Source: DASVLX01 sp035552275
GTDB taxonomy: Bacteria > Actinomycetota > Actinomycetes > Mycobacteriales > Pseudonocardiaceae
NCBI GenBank assembly: GCA_035552275.1
Contig: DASZLR010000255.1
Span: 1-51,601, forward strand
Direction of reading: 5' to 3'
DNA length: 51,601 nucleotides
This document shows, in pieces, positions 31,527-39,782 of this stretch; position 1 is the first letter of the stretch; each line of letters opens with the position of its first letter. The notes beneath the pieces are model-generated. The model searched no databases. It saw nothing but the letters and a program-made list of their open reading frames with translations, and was not told the origin of the DNA. The translations under genes and the position numbers were made by a program.

Positions 31527-32513
31527 GTGACGCGCGGACATCCGGAGGCTGGCATCGGGGCTGGCGAGGACCCGCCGATCGCGCCCGCGCTGGGCACGGC
31601 GATCGGCGGCTATCTCGACCACCTGGCCGTGGAGCGGGGCATCGCCGGCAACACGCTGCGCGGCTACGGCCGGGACCTGCGCCGGTACGGCCAACACCTG
31701 ACCGGGCGGGGCGTGCGGGAGCTGGCCGGGGTGACGGAGGCCGAGGTCGCCGGTTACCTGGTCACGTTGCGTGCGGGTGACATCAGGCATCCGCCGCTGG
31801 CCGCGTCCTCGGCCGCCCGGGCCGTCGTCGCGGTGCGCGGGCTGCACCGGTTCGCCTGCCGCGAGGGCCTGGCGGACACCGATCCGGCGCGTGAGGTCCA
31901 TCCGCCGCAGCCGCCCCGTCGACTGCCCAAGGCGCTGCCGGTGGACGACGTGCTGCGGCTGCTCGTCGCTCCCGGTGGCGGCGATGCGGGAGACGACCCG
32001 CGCGTGCTGCGCGACCGGGCGCTGCTGGAACTGCTGTACTCCACCGGCGCCCGGGTGTCCGAGGCCGTCGGCCTGGACGTCGACGCCGTGGACCGGACGG
32101 AGCGGACGGTGCTGCTGGACGGCAAGGGCGGCGCGCAGCGGCTGGTGCCGATCGGCCGGCCCGCGTTGGCGGCGCTGGACACCTATCTGGTTCGGGCCCG
32201 CCCGGCGCTGGCCAGCCACGGCCGTGGCATCCCGGCGATCTTCCTCAACGCTCGCGGCGGTCGACTGTCCCGGCAGAGCGCGTGGCAGATCATCAAGGAC
32301 GCGGCGCAGCGAGCCGGGATCGGCGTCGCGGTGTCCCCACACACCCTCCGGCACTCGTTCGCCACCCACCTGCTCGAAGGCGGCGCGGACATCAGGGTGG
32401 TGCAGGAGTTGCTGGGCCATGCCTCGGTGACCACGACGCAGGTGTACACGCTGGTGACCGTGCACGCGCTGCGCGAGGTCTACGTCACGGCTCATCCTCG
32501 CGCCCTTGGCTGA
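31527..32513 (+). CDS. xerD: Tyrosine recombinase XerD
   Basis: A 328-residue tyrosine recombinase that resolves chromosome dimers at dif. The catalytic set is complete: R176 (STGARVSEA), K200, H272 and R275 (HTLRHSFATH), H298 (LLGHAS) and the nucleophile Y307 (TTQVYTLV). The N-terminal core-binding domain (YLDHLAVERGIAGNTLRGYGRDLRRYG) is the usual SAM-like fold. The length and C-terminal HPRA ending match cellular Xer, not phage integrases. It lies upstream of parA-scpA-scpB, as in other actinobacteria. GTG at 31527. Confidence 0.9.
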   Translation: MTRGHPEAGIGAGEDPPIAPALGTAIGGYLDHLAVERGIAGNTLRGYGRDLRRYGQHLTGRGVRELAGVTEAEVAGYLVTLRAGDIRHPPLAASSAARAVVAVRGLHRFACREGLADTDPAREVHPPQPPRRLPKALPVDDVLRLLVAPGGGDAGDDPRVLRDRALLELLYSTGARVSEAVGLDVDAVDRTERTVLLDGKGGAQRLVPIGRPALAALDTYLVRARPALASHGRGIPAIFLNARGGRLSRQSAWQIIKDAAQRAGIGVAVSPHTLRHSFATHLLEGGADIRVVQELLGHASVTTTQVYTLVTVHALREVYVTAHPRALG

Positions 32514-32674
32514 TCAGGCGACAAACGCCGACCACGCTGTCCGCGGTGCTGCACGCGCTGGCCGACCGGCATCGGGTGCACGGCGGGAATCAGCCGGTCG
32601 AAGCCGGTTGACTCGCGGGTAGGCGAGCGGGTATGTCCTCGGCGGGGCGCGTTGCCGCCGCCATGATCGCCGCA

Positions 32675-32680
32675 TAGGCT
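32675..32680 (+). promoter_or_regulatory. -10 element upstream of the parA-like gene
   Basis: TAGGCT is placed so that transcription would start near 32688, about 36 nt before the chosen ATG. The gap 32514-32723 shows no other feature. Confidence 0.4.
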
Positions 32681-32723
32681 TCCGCCGTTGGACCGGAGAG
32701 TGACAACAGGGAGCCAGGACGCC

Positions 32724-33668
32724 ATGTCGACACCGCAGCCATCCGCCGACGGGCGGTCGCGCGGTAGTTCGGTCGAGCTGAACCTTGCCCCCCGGGCCGC
32801 CGTTGACGAGGAGGAGCCGGTCGAGGCGCCGCTGCCCGGCGGGCTCGGCCCCACCGGCAGACCCCGTCGGCAGACCCCCGAACCGCCGCTGATCGACGGG
32901 CACGGTCCGGCCAGGATCCTCTCGATGTGCAACCAGAAGGGCGGGGTCGGCAAGACCACGTCCACCATCAACCTGGGCGCGGCGCTGGCCGAATACGGCC
33001 GCCGGGTGCTGCTGGTCGACTTCGATCCGCAGGGCGCGCTGTCCGTGGGCCTCGGCGTGCAGCCGCACCAGCTTGAGCAGACCATCTACAACGTGATCAT
33101 GGAGCGCGCCGTCGCCGTCGACGACATCGTCATGCGCACCACCGTCGACGGCATGGACCTGCTGCCCAGCAACATTGACCTGTCCGCCGCCGAGGTCCAG
33201 CTGGTCGCCGAGGTCGGCCGGGAACACACCCTGGTGCGGGTGCTGCAGCCGCTGATGGCCCACTACGACTACATCCTGGTCGACTGTCAGCCCTCGCTGG
33301 GCCTGCTGACCGTCAACGCGCTGGCCGCCTCCGACGGGGTCATCATCCCGTTGCAGTGCGAGTTCTTCAGCCTGCGCGGGGTCGCGCTGCTGATCGACAC
33401 CATCGAGAAGGTCCGCGAGCGGCTCAACCCGAAGCTGGAGATCATCGGCATCCTGGCCACCATGTTCGACCCGCGGACTCTGCACTCCAAGGAGGTCATG
33501 GCCCGGGTGGTCGAGGCCTTCGGCGACGTGGTGTTCGACGCCGCGATCAACCGCACGGTGCGCTTCCCGGAGACCACGGTGGCGGGCGAGCCGATCACCC
33601 GGTGGGCGCCGCGATCCTCGGCGGCGCGGGCGTACCGGGAGTTGGCCCGCGAGGTGATCGCCCGATGA
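32724..33668 (+). CDS. ParA/Soj-like ATPase (Rv1708-like)
   Basis: A 314-residue ParA-family ATPase with a 60-residue disordered Pro/Arg-rich leader. Walker A is NQKGGVGKTTS (residues 70-80), followed by LLVDFDPQGALS and the VDCQPSLGLLTVNAL segment. No parB partner is near, so this is the second, SMC-linked ParA rather than the chromosomal ParA beside the origin. Its conserved place before scpA suggests a link to condensin loading or segregation. ATG at 32724 was chosen (AGGA upstream); TTG 32688 and GTG 32700 are in frame upstream. Confidence 0.85.
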   Translation: MSTPQPSADGRSRGSSVELNLAPRAAVDEEEPVEAPLPGGLGPTGRPRRQTPEPPLIDGHGPARILSMCNQKGGVGKTTSTINLGAALAEYGRRVLLVDFDPQGALSVGLGVQPHQLEQTIYNVIMERAVAVDDIVMRTTVDGMDLLPSNIDLSAAEVQLVAEVGREHTLVRVLQPLMAHYDYILVDCQPSLGLLTVNALAASDGVIIPLQCEFFSLRGVALLIDTIEKVRERLNPKLEIIGILATMFDPRTLHSKEVMARVVEAFGDVVFDAAINRTVRFPETTVAGEPITRWAPRSSAARAYRELAREVIAR

Positions 33669-33711
33669 GCGGCCGAACCAGGCGGGGAGTGGATCGGGCG
33701 GGGAACGACGG

Positions 33712-34584
33712 GTGACACCGGTGGACTCCTCGCCGGAATCGGAGCAGGACGCGCCGCCACCCCAGGATGACCAGCTCGGCCACGGCGTCCGGTTCACCGT
33801 GCGGCTGGCCAACTTCGAAGGTCCGTTCGACCTGCTCCTGCAGCTGATCTCGCAGCACCAGATGGACGTCACCGAGATCGCTCTGCACCGGGTCACCGAC
33901 GATTTCATCGCCCACATCCGGGCGATGGGCGAGCACTGGAATCTGGACGAGACCACCGAGTTCCTGGTGATCGCGGCCACCCTGCTGGACTTGAAAGCGG
34001 CCCGACTGCTGCCCTCGGCCGATGTCGAGGACGAGGAGGACCTGGGGCTGTTGGAGGCCCGGGATCTGCTCTTCGCCCGACTTCTGCAGTACCGGGCGTA
34101 CAAACAGGTGGCCGCGTTGTTCGCCGAGTTGGAGGCTTCGGCGTTGCGCCGCTACCCTCGGTCGGTCGCCCTGGAGGATCGCTACGCGGGTCTGCTGCCC
34201 GAAGTGCTGTTGGGCGTCGACAAGTCCGCGTTCGCCGAACTGGCTGCCGCGGTGTTCCGGCCCAAGCCGCCGCCGGTGGTGTCGCTGGACCACCTGCACA
34301 TGGCGAAGGTGTCGGTCCGCGAGCACGCCGCGATCCTGCGGACCAGGCTGGTGGAGCACGGCAGCGCGACGTTCGGCTCGCTGGTCGAGGACTGTGAGCA
34401 CACCATTGAGGTGGTGGCCCGGTTCCTCGCCCTGCTCGACCTGTATCGGCAACAGGTCGTGCTGTTCCAGCAGGAGGACGCGCTCGGCGAGCTGCACGTT
34501 CAGTGGGTCGGCGGCAGCCTGCGGGACGCCGAGCAGGCCGAGGCCACCGACCTGGCCAGCCGTGACGACGAGGATTACCGCTGA
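33712..34584 (+). CDS. scpA: Segregation and condensation protein A
   Basis: A 290-residue kleisin. The N-terminal domain FEGPFDLLLQLISQHQMDVTEIALHRVTDDFIAHI is the ScpA signature that binds the SMC neck; TTEFLVIAATLLDLKAARLLP follows, and the C-terminal winged helix (TFGSLVEDCEHTIEVVARFLALLDLYRQQVV) binds the SMC head. It bridges SMC dimers together with ScpB. GTG at 33712. The stop falls in the first unit of a short tandem repeat. Confidence 0.92.
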   Translation: MTPVDSSPESEQDAPPPQDDQLGHGVRFTVRLANFEGPFDLLLQLISQHQMDVTEIALHRVTDDFIAHIRAMGEHWNLDETTEFLVIAATLLDLKAARLLPSADVEDEEDLGLLEARDLLFARLLQYRAYKQVAALFAELEASALRRYPRSVALEDRYAGLLPEVLLGVDKSAFAELAAAVFRPKPPPVVSLDHLHMAKVSVREHAAILRTRLVEHGSATFGSLVEDCEHTIEVVARFLALLDLYRQQVVLFQQEDALGELHVQWVGGSLRDAEQAEATDLASRDDEDYR

Positions 34585-34624
34585 GGATTTACCGCTGAGA
34601 ACTACAGCTGAGGACTACCCCTGA
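34572..34624 (+). repeat. Four degenerate 13-14 nt tandem repeats around the scpA stop
   Basis: Contiguous units GGATTACCGCTGA (34572-34584), GGATTTACCGCTGA (34585-34598), GAACTACAGCTGA (34599-34611) and GGACTACCCCTGA (34612-34624). The first contains the scpA stop; each later unit also ends in CTGA. It fills exactly the space before the scpB GTG. Confidence 0.75.
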
Positions 34625-34625
34625 C

Positions 34626-35297
34626 GTGACACCGGAACCACCTGAGATCGAGCACGCCGAATCACCCGAGCCGGATGCTGGGCCGGAAACGGCTGCGCCG
34701 GAAAACGCTGTACCGGAGACCCTTGAGTCCGAAGAGGATTCCGGCCGGCCGCCGCTGGCCGCGGACGAGTCGCTGGTCGCCGCGCTGGAGGCGCTCCTGC
34801 TGGTGATCGACAGCCCGGCCACCGAAGAGCTGCTGGCCACCACGCTCGACCAGCCGGTCGACCGGGTCACCCAGACGCTGACCCGGATGGCCGCCGAGCT
34901 GACCCAGCGGAACAGCGGCATCGACCTGCGCCGGGTCGGCGAGGGCTGGCGGCTCTACACCCGCGACGCCTTCGCGCCGTTCGTGGAGAAGTTGCTCCTG
35001 GACGGGCAGCGCGCCAAGCTGACCAGGGCAGCGCTGGAGAGCCTGGCGGTGATCGCCTACCGCCAGCCGGTGACCAGGGCTCGGGTCGCGGCGGTGCGCG
35101 GGGTCAACGTCGACGGCGTGATCCGCACCCTGCTCGCCCGCGGCCTGATCGAGGAGACCGGCACCGACTCCGACACCGGTGGAATCCTGTACCGCACGAC
35201 CGACCTGTTCCTGGAGCGGTTGGGCCTGTCCTCACTAGAGGACCTGCCCCCGATCGCTCCGCTGCTGCCCGAAGTGGATGCGATCGACGATGTCTGA
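34626..35297 (+). CDS. scpB: Segregation and condensation protein B
   Basis: A 223-residue protein with two winged-helix domains: LVAALEALLLVIDSPATEELLATTLD near the start, and the typical RAALESLAVIAYRQPVTRARVAAVRGVNVDGVIRTLLARGLI in the second. It binds ScpA as a dimer. The first 45 residues are an acidic Glu/Pro-rich extension, common in actinobacteria. GTG at 34626; the end overlaps the rluB start by 8 nt. Confidence 0.92.
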   Translation: MTPEPPEIEHAESPEPDAGPETAAPENAVPETLESEEDSGRPPLAADESLVAALEALLLVIDSPATEELLATTLDQPVDRVTQTLTRMAAELTQRNSGIDLRRVGEGWRLYTRDAFAPFVEKLLLDGQRAKLTRAALESLAVIAYRQPVTRARVAAVRGVNVDGVIRTLLARGLIEETGTDSDTGGILYRTTDLFLERLGLSSLEDLPPIAPLLPEVDAIDDV

Positions 35298-36081
35298 CCT
35301 GCCTAACCAGCCTGGCCTCTCCGACCTGTCCGATTCGGAGCGCGCCGAGGGCGTCCGCCTGCAGAAGGTGTTGGCGCAGGCCGGGGTCGCGTCCCGGCGG
35401 GGCTCGGAGGAGCTGATCGCGGCCGGTCGGGTCAGCGTTGACGGCGAAGTGGTGACCGAGATGGGCCGGCGGGTGGATCCGGTGAACGCGGTGATCCACG
35501 TCGACGGCAGCCGGGTCGTGATCCGCGACGACCTCGAGTACCTGGCGCTGAACAAGCCGCCGGGCGTGCATACCACGATGTGGGACGACCAGGGTCGACC
35601 GTGCGTCGGCGGATACCTGCGGGACCGGATCGAGTCGGGCGGGCCGCGGCTGTTCCACGTCGGCCGGCTGGACGCCGACACCGAGGGCCTGCTGTTGTTC
35701 ACCAACGACGGTGAGCTGGGCCACCGGCTGACCCACCCGTCCTACCGGGTGCCCAAGACCTACATGGCCGAGGTGGCCGGTCCGATTCCGCGCGACCTGG
35801 GCAGGCGGCTGCGCGAGGGCATCGAGCTGTCCGACGGCGTGGCGAAGGTCGACTCGTTCAAGCTGGTGGACGCGATGGGCAACAAGGCGCTGGTCGAGAT
35901 CATCCTGCACGAGGGCCGCAAGCACATCGTCCGCCGGCTGCTCGGTGAGACCGGCCATCCGGTGGCCAGGCTGGTCCGCACCGCCGTCGGCGAGGTGCGG
36001 CTGGGCAACCAGCGGCCCGGCTCGCTGCGGGTGCTCAACCGGGCGGAGATCGGCTCGCTGTACCGCGCCGTCGGCCTCTGA
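35290..36081 (+). CDS. rluB: Ribosomal large subunit pseudouridine synthase RluB/RsuA type
   Basis: A 263-residue pseudouridine synthase. The N-terminal S4 RNA-binding domain is RLQKVLAQAGVASRRGSEELIAAGRVSVDG; the catalytic domain has HVGRLDADTEGLLLFTNDGE with the catalytic Asp in GRLD, and KTYMAEV and EGRKHIVRRLL motifs. It converts a uridine of 23S rRNA (RluB: position 2605 in E. coli). ATG at 35290 (MSDLP) lies inside the end of scpB; an in-frame ATG at 35278 is less likely. The order scpB-rluB-cmk is conserved. Confidence 0.9.
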   Translation: MSDLPNQPGLSDLSDSERAEGVRLQKVLAQAGVASRRGSEELIAAGRVSVDGEVVTEMGRRVDPVNAVIHVDGSRVVIRDDLEYLALNKPPGVHTTMWDDQGRPCVGGYLRDRIESGGPRLFHVGRLDADTEGLLLFTNDGELGHRLTHPSYRVPKTYMAEVAGPIPRDLGRRLREGIELSDGVAKVDSFKLVDAMGNKALVEIILHEGRKHIVRRLLGETGHPVARLVRTAVGEVRLGNQRPGSLRVLNRAEIGSLYRAVGL

Positions 36082-36082
36082 T

Positions 36083-36098
36083 CCGCCGTTCACGGCGG
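36083..36098 (+). terminator. Small hairpin after rluB
   Basis: CCGCCG and CGGCGG pair around a 4-nt loop just after the rluB stop. No T run; weak evidence. Confidence 0.3.
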
Positions 36099-36100
36099 CC

Positions 36101-36128
36101 AGGCAGAATAGGCGGCTAGGCAGAATAG
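36101..36128. repeat. 11-bp direct repeat before cmk
   Basis: AGGCAGAATAG occurs at 36101-36111 and 36118-36128 (17-bp period). It may be a small duplication containing a promoter-like AGAATAG. Confidence 0.5.
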
Positions 36129-36161
36129 CCGGTTGAACGCAGGCGGGTGGAAGGAGAACAG

Positions 36162-36905
36162 GTGGCACGGCGGCAGCTCCGCGGCGTGGTGGCGCTGGAC
36201 GGACCGTCGGGCACCGGGAAATCCACCGTGGCTCGACGACTGGCCAGCGCGGTCGGCGCGCGCTACCTGGACACCGGCGCGATGTACCGCTCGGTGACGC
36301 TGGCCGTGCTGCGTTCCGACATCGATCCGGCCGATCCGGCCGCCGCGACGGCCGTCGCCGACGTGGCGCGTACGGTCGCCGAGCCGGGCGCGCTGGCGAT
36401 GGGCACCGATCCGTCCGGGCCGACCGTGGTGCTGGCCGGCGTGGACGTGGCCGCCGACATCCGCGAGCCGGAGGTGACCGCCGCGGTGTCCGCGGTGGCG
36501 TCGGTGCCGGCCGTGCGGACCGCACTGATCGCCGCGCAGCAGCGGATCATCGCGCACGCCGTCAATGGCGGCCTCGGCATGGTGGTGGAGGGCAGGGACA
36601 TCGGCACGGTGGTCGCGCCGGACGCCGAGCTCAAGGTGTACCTGACCGCCAGCGCGGACGCTCGGGCCCGGCGGCGCAGCCGGCAGGACGTGGCCGCCGG
36701 CCGTGCCTCCACAGTGGACGGAACACGGTCCGATGTGGATCGGCGGGACCGGCTGGACAACCGCACCACCCCGTTGCGGCCCGCTGCTGACGCGATCGAG
36801 CTGGACACCACCGAACTGGACGCGCACGGCGTGGTCCGCCGGTTGTTGTCCATGGTGGACAGTCGGGGAATGCTGGTGGCCGAGGCGGTGGCGGGTGAAC
36901 GGTGA
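36162..36905 (+). CDS. cmk: Cytidylate kinase
   Basis: A 247-residue NMP kinase that phosphorylates CMP and dCMP with ATP. It has the P-loop LDGPSGTGKSTVAR, ARYLDTGAMYRSVTL, MVVEGRDIGTVVAPDAELKVYLTA, RARRRSRQD and the DRLDNRTTPLRPAADAIELDTTEL ending typical of Cmk. GTG at 36162 is preceded by AAGGAG at 6-nt spacing, which decides against the upstream in-frame GTG at 36147. The end overlaps the next acyltransferase start by 11 nt. Confidence 0.92.
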   Translation: MARRQLRGVVALDGPSGTGKSTVARRLASAVGARYLDTGAMYRSVTLAVLRSDIDPADPAAATAVADVARTVAEPGALAMGTDPSGPTVVLAGVDVAADIREPEVTAAVSAVASVPAVRTALIAAQQRIIAHAVNGGLGMVVEGRDIGTVVAPDAELKVYLTASADARARRRSRQDVAAGRASTVDGTRSDVDRRDRLDNRTTPLRPAADAIELDTTELDAHGVVRRLLSMVDSRGMLVAEAVAGER

Positions 36906-37584
36906 TCGGGCGGCGTTGCCGCCGGGTTCCTGGCCGTGGCTGCACGATCTCGCCCGCTGGCTGGGTTCGTGGATCTTCCTGGCGCCGTTCCGGCTTCGGG
37001 TGCGCGGCCGGGAGCGGGTTCCGGCGCGCGGTCCGATCGTGGTGGTGGCCAACCACAGTTCGCTGCTGGACGGCCCGCTGGTGTTCGCCGCAGTGCGCCG
37101 CCGCCGGCCGGTTTTCCTGATCAAGCAGGAGATGTTTCGCGGGCCGCTGCGCTGGGCGCTGCCTCGGATCGGCCAGCTCGCGGTCCGCCGGGGCGAACCG
37201 GACCGGGTTCCGCTGCTGGCGGCGGTGCGGGTGCTGGCGGCCGGCGGCGTGGTCGGCGTGTTCCCGGAGGGCCACCGCGGCGCCGGCGACGTGGCGCAGG
37301 CGGAGAACGGCGCGGCGTGGCTGGCCCGGTCCGGCCACGCGGTGGTGCTGCCGGTGGCCTGCCGTGGCACGATCCGGCCGACGGCACCGGAAAAGCGGTT
37401 CCGTCGGCGGGTGGACGTGCTGGTAGGCGAGCCGTTCACGGTGTCCGCCGAGCGGGGCCGCGCCGGTCTCGCGGCGGCCACCGAACAGGTTCGTGGATCG
37501 CTGGCCGACCTGGTTGGCGAGTTGGATCGGTTGCGGGGCAACACATCCCCACCGGTCAGTGGAGTGGAGCGCGTCGGTGAGTGA
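36895..37584 (+). CDS. PlsC-family lysophospholipid acyltransferase
   Basis: A 229-residue acyltransferase with the HX4D box NHSSLLDG and the FPEGHRG motif that replaces EGTR. A hydrophobic N-terminal helix (WLGSWIFLAPFRL) gives membrane contact. It is probably a 1-acylglycerol-3-phosphate acyltransferase, but the EGHR variant leaves the acceptor open. GTG at 36895 overlaps cmk, and the stop overlaps der; the cmk-plsC-der order is that of Streptomyces. Confidence 0.85.
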   Translation: MNGDRAALPPGSWPWLHDLARWLGSWIFLAPFRLRVRGRERVPARGPIVVVANHSSLLDGPLVFAAVRRRRPVFLIKQEMFRGPLRWALPRIGQLAVRRGEPDRVPLLAAVRVLAAGGVVGVFPEGHRGAGDVAQAENGAAWLARSGHAVVLPVACRGTIRPTAPEKRFRRRVDVLVGEPFTVSAERGRAGLAAATEQVRGSLADLVGELDRLRGNTSPPVSGVERVGE

Positions 37585-38983
37585 GCTGGATGGAACCTGG
37601 GTCGACGAGTCCGAATGGGCTGTCGATCTGGCTGATGATTTGTCCGATGTGGACCAGGCCGCGCCGCAGCCGGTGCTGGCCGTCGTCGGGCGGCCCAACG
37701 TCGGCAAGTCGACCCTGGTGAACCGGCTGCTCGGCCGGCGCGAGGCGGTGGTGCAGGACACCCCGGGCGTCACCCGGGACCGGGTCAGCTACGAGGCGCT
37801 GTGGAACGGCCGGAAGTTCACCGTGCTGGACACCGGCGGCTGGGAGCCGGACGCCCGCGGATTGCAGGCGTCCGTCGCCGCGCAGGCCGAGCTGGCGATG
37901 CGCGGTGCGGACGCGATCCTGCTGGTGGTGGACGCCGCTGTCGGCGCGACCGGCACCGATGAGGCGGTGGCGAAGGTGCTGCGGCGCGGCGATCGGCCGG
38001 TTCTGTTGGCCGCCAACAAGGTGGACGACAACCGGCTGGAGGCCGATGTCGCGGCGCTGTGGTCGCTCGGGCTCGGCGAGCCGTTCCCGATCAGCGCGCT
38101 GCACGGCCGGGGTTCCGGCGACCTGCTGGACGCGATTCTGGCCGCGCTGCCCGAAACGCCCCGGGACCTGGGCGGCGCGCACGGCGGCCCACGCCGGGTG
38201 GCGCTGATCGGCAAGCCGAATGTGGGCAAGTCCAGCCTGCTCAACCGGCTTTCGGGCGAAGAGCGTGCGGTCGTGCACTCGGTCGCCGGCACCACGGTCG
38301 ACCCTGTCGACTCGCTGGTCGTGCTGGACGACGAGGTGTGGCGGTTCGTGGACACCGCCGGGCTGCGCAAGCGGGTGAACACCGCCAGCGGCACCGAGTA
38401 CTACGCGTCGTTGCGCACCAAGGCGGCCATCGACGCGGCCGAGGTCGCGATCGTGCTGGTGGACGCCAGCGAGCCGATCAGCGAACAGGACCTGCGGGTG
38501 CTGACCATGGTGGTCGACGCCGGTCGCGCGCTGGTGCTCGCGTTCAACAAGTGGGACCTGGTCGACGAGGACCGCCGGCACCAACTGGACAAGGAGTTCG
38601 ACCGGGAGCTGACCCGGTTGCGATGGGCGGAGCGGGTCAACGTGTCGGCCCGGACCGGCCGTTCGGTCAGCCGGCTCGCACCGGCGCTGCGCACCGCGCT
38701 GACCTCGTGGGAGCAGCGCGTGCCGACCGGCCTGCTCAACGGCTGGCTCAACGAGCTGATCTCGGCCACCCCGCCGCCGGTGCGCAGCGGCAAACAGCCG
38801 AAGGTGCTGTTCGCCACTCAGGCGACCGTCCGCCCGCCGACGTTGGTGCTGTTCACCTCGGGCTTTCTGGAGGCCGGCTACCGGCGGTTCATCGAGCGCA
38901 GGTTCCGCGAGCGGTTCGGCTTCGAGGGCACCCCGGTGCGCATCTCGGTCCGGGTCCGGGAGAAGCGTCCGCGGAAGGCGTGA
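37577..38983 (+). CDS. der: GTPase Der (EngA), 50S assembly
   Basis: A 468-residue protein with two tandem G domains. The first: VVGRPNVGKSTLVN (about 37), DTPGVTRDRV, DTGGW, NKVD. The second: LIGKPNVGKSSLLN (about 217), GTTVDPVD, DTAGLRKR, NKWDLV. A C-terminal KH-like domain follows (LFATQATVRPPTLVLFTSGF). Der helps 50S subunit maturation. GTG at 37577 lies inside the end of the acyltransferase gene. The last gene of the scpA-der block. Confidence 0.95.
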   Translation: MSELDGTWVDESEWAVDLADDLSDVDQAAPQPVLAVVGRPNVGKSTLVNRLLGRREAVVQDTPGVTRDRVSYEALWNGRKFTVLDTGGWEPDARGLQASVAAQAELAMRGADAILLVVDAAVGATGTDEAVAKVLRRGDRPVLLAANKVDDNRLEADVAALWSLGLGEPFPISALHGRGSGDLLDAILAALPETPRDLGGAHGGPRRVALIGKPNVGKSSLLNRLSGEERAVVHSVAGTTVDPVDSLVVLDDEVWRFVDTAGLRKRVNTASGTEYYASLRTKAAIDAAEVAIVLVDASEPISEQDLRVLTMVVDAGRALVLAFNKWDLVDEDRRHQLDKEFDRELTRLRWAERVNVSARTGRSVSRLAPALRTALTSWEQRVPTGLLNGWLNELISATPPPVRSGKQPKVLFATQATVRPPTLVLFTSGFLEAGYRRFIERRFRERFGFEGTPVRISVRVREKRPRKA

Positions 38984-39065
38984 CCGCGCGCGGACTCCCG
39001 GCTCGACCGGATAACCTGTCTGCCTATTCGGGCGAAATGGGACCGGAAGGGACTGACGAGACACG

Positions 39066-39782
39066 GTGCCGGAGGCCAGATTCGGCGACATCGGTGAGAT
39101 GGGGTTGGGCCGAGCACGGGCTGACTCACCGGTGACGCTTGTCCTGGCCGACGACGAGGCGCTGTTGCGCCGGGGCCTGCGGGTCGTGCTGGAGGCCGAC
39201 GCGCGGATCAAGGTGGTCGCCGAGGCTGTCGACGGCGCCGAGCTGATCGAGGCCATCGCCGCGCACCGGCCGGACGTGGTGTTGATCGACGTGCAGATGC
39301 CGGGCACCGACGGACTGACCGCGCTGCGCCGGCTGCGCGCCCTGCCGGTCCAGCCGGCCGCCGCGATGCTCACCACCTTCGACGTCGACGAGTACGTGAT
39401 CGAGGCGCTGGACCTGGGCGCCAACGGCTTTCTGCTCAAGGACGCCGATCCCGAGACACTGGTGCGCGCGGTGCTCGACCTGGCGGCCGGTGGCGCGGTG
39501 CTGGATCCGCGGATCACCGCTCGGCTGCTGCCCGCGCTGCGCGCCAGCGGCCTGCTGCGGGCGGCGGTCGCGGTGCCGGCGCTCACCGCGCGGGAACGGC
39601 AGGTGCTGGAGCTGATCGCGGCCGGCCGGTCCAACGCCGCCATCGCCCGCCGGCTCGGGCTCACCGAGGCCACCGTGAAAGGCTATGTCTCGGCGGTGTT
39701 CGGCAAGCTGGGCGTGCAGAACCGGGTGCAGGCGGCGGTGGCGGCGCAGCGCATCGGACCATCGGAGGGCAGGGCGTCGTGA
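39066..39782 (+). CDS. NarL-family response regulator
   Basis: A 238-residue regulator. The receiver domain starts at VTLVLADDEALLRRGL (about residue 23), with the phospho-acceptor D75 in VVLIDVQMPGTDG and switch residues Thr (LTTFD) and Lys (LLKDADPE). The output domain is a LuxR helix-turn-helix: LTARERQVLELIAAGRSNAAIARRLGLTEATVKGYVSAVF. A 22-residue extension precedes the receiver; if not real, the start would be GTG 39132, which lacks a ribosome site. The stop overlaps the histidine kinase start (GTGA). Confidence 0.88.
   Translation: MPEARFGDIGEMGLGRARADSPVTLVLADDEALLRRGLRVVLEADARIKVVAEAVDGAELIEAIAAHRPDVVLIDVQMPGTDGLTALRRLRALPVQPAAAMLTTFDVDEYVIEALDLGANGFLLKDADPETLVRAVLDLAAGGAVLDPRITARLLPALRASGLLRAAVAVPALTARERQVLELIAAGRSNAAIARRLGLTEATVKGYVSAVFGKLGVQNRVQAAVAAQRIGPSEGRAS

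Noticed and set aside
31527..32513. Phage or integrative-element integrase
   Set aside because: All catalytic residues and the length fit cellular XerD, and the gene lies next to parA-scpAB; no att repeats were seen.
37556..39673. A minus-strand frame of about 700 codons opposite der and the response regulator
   Set aside because: No conserved motif, Arg/Ser-rich; der and the regulator are unmistakable on the plus strand.
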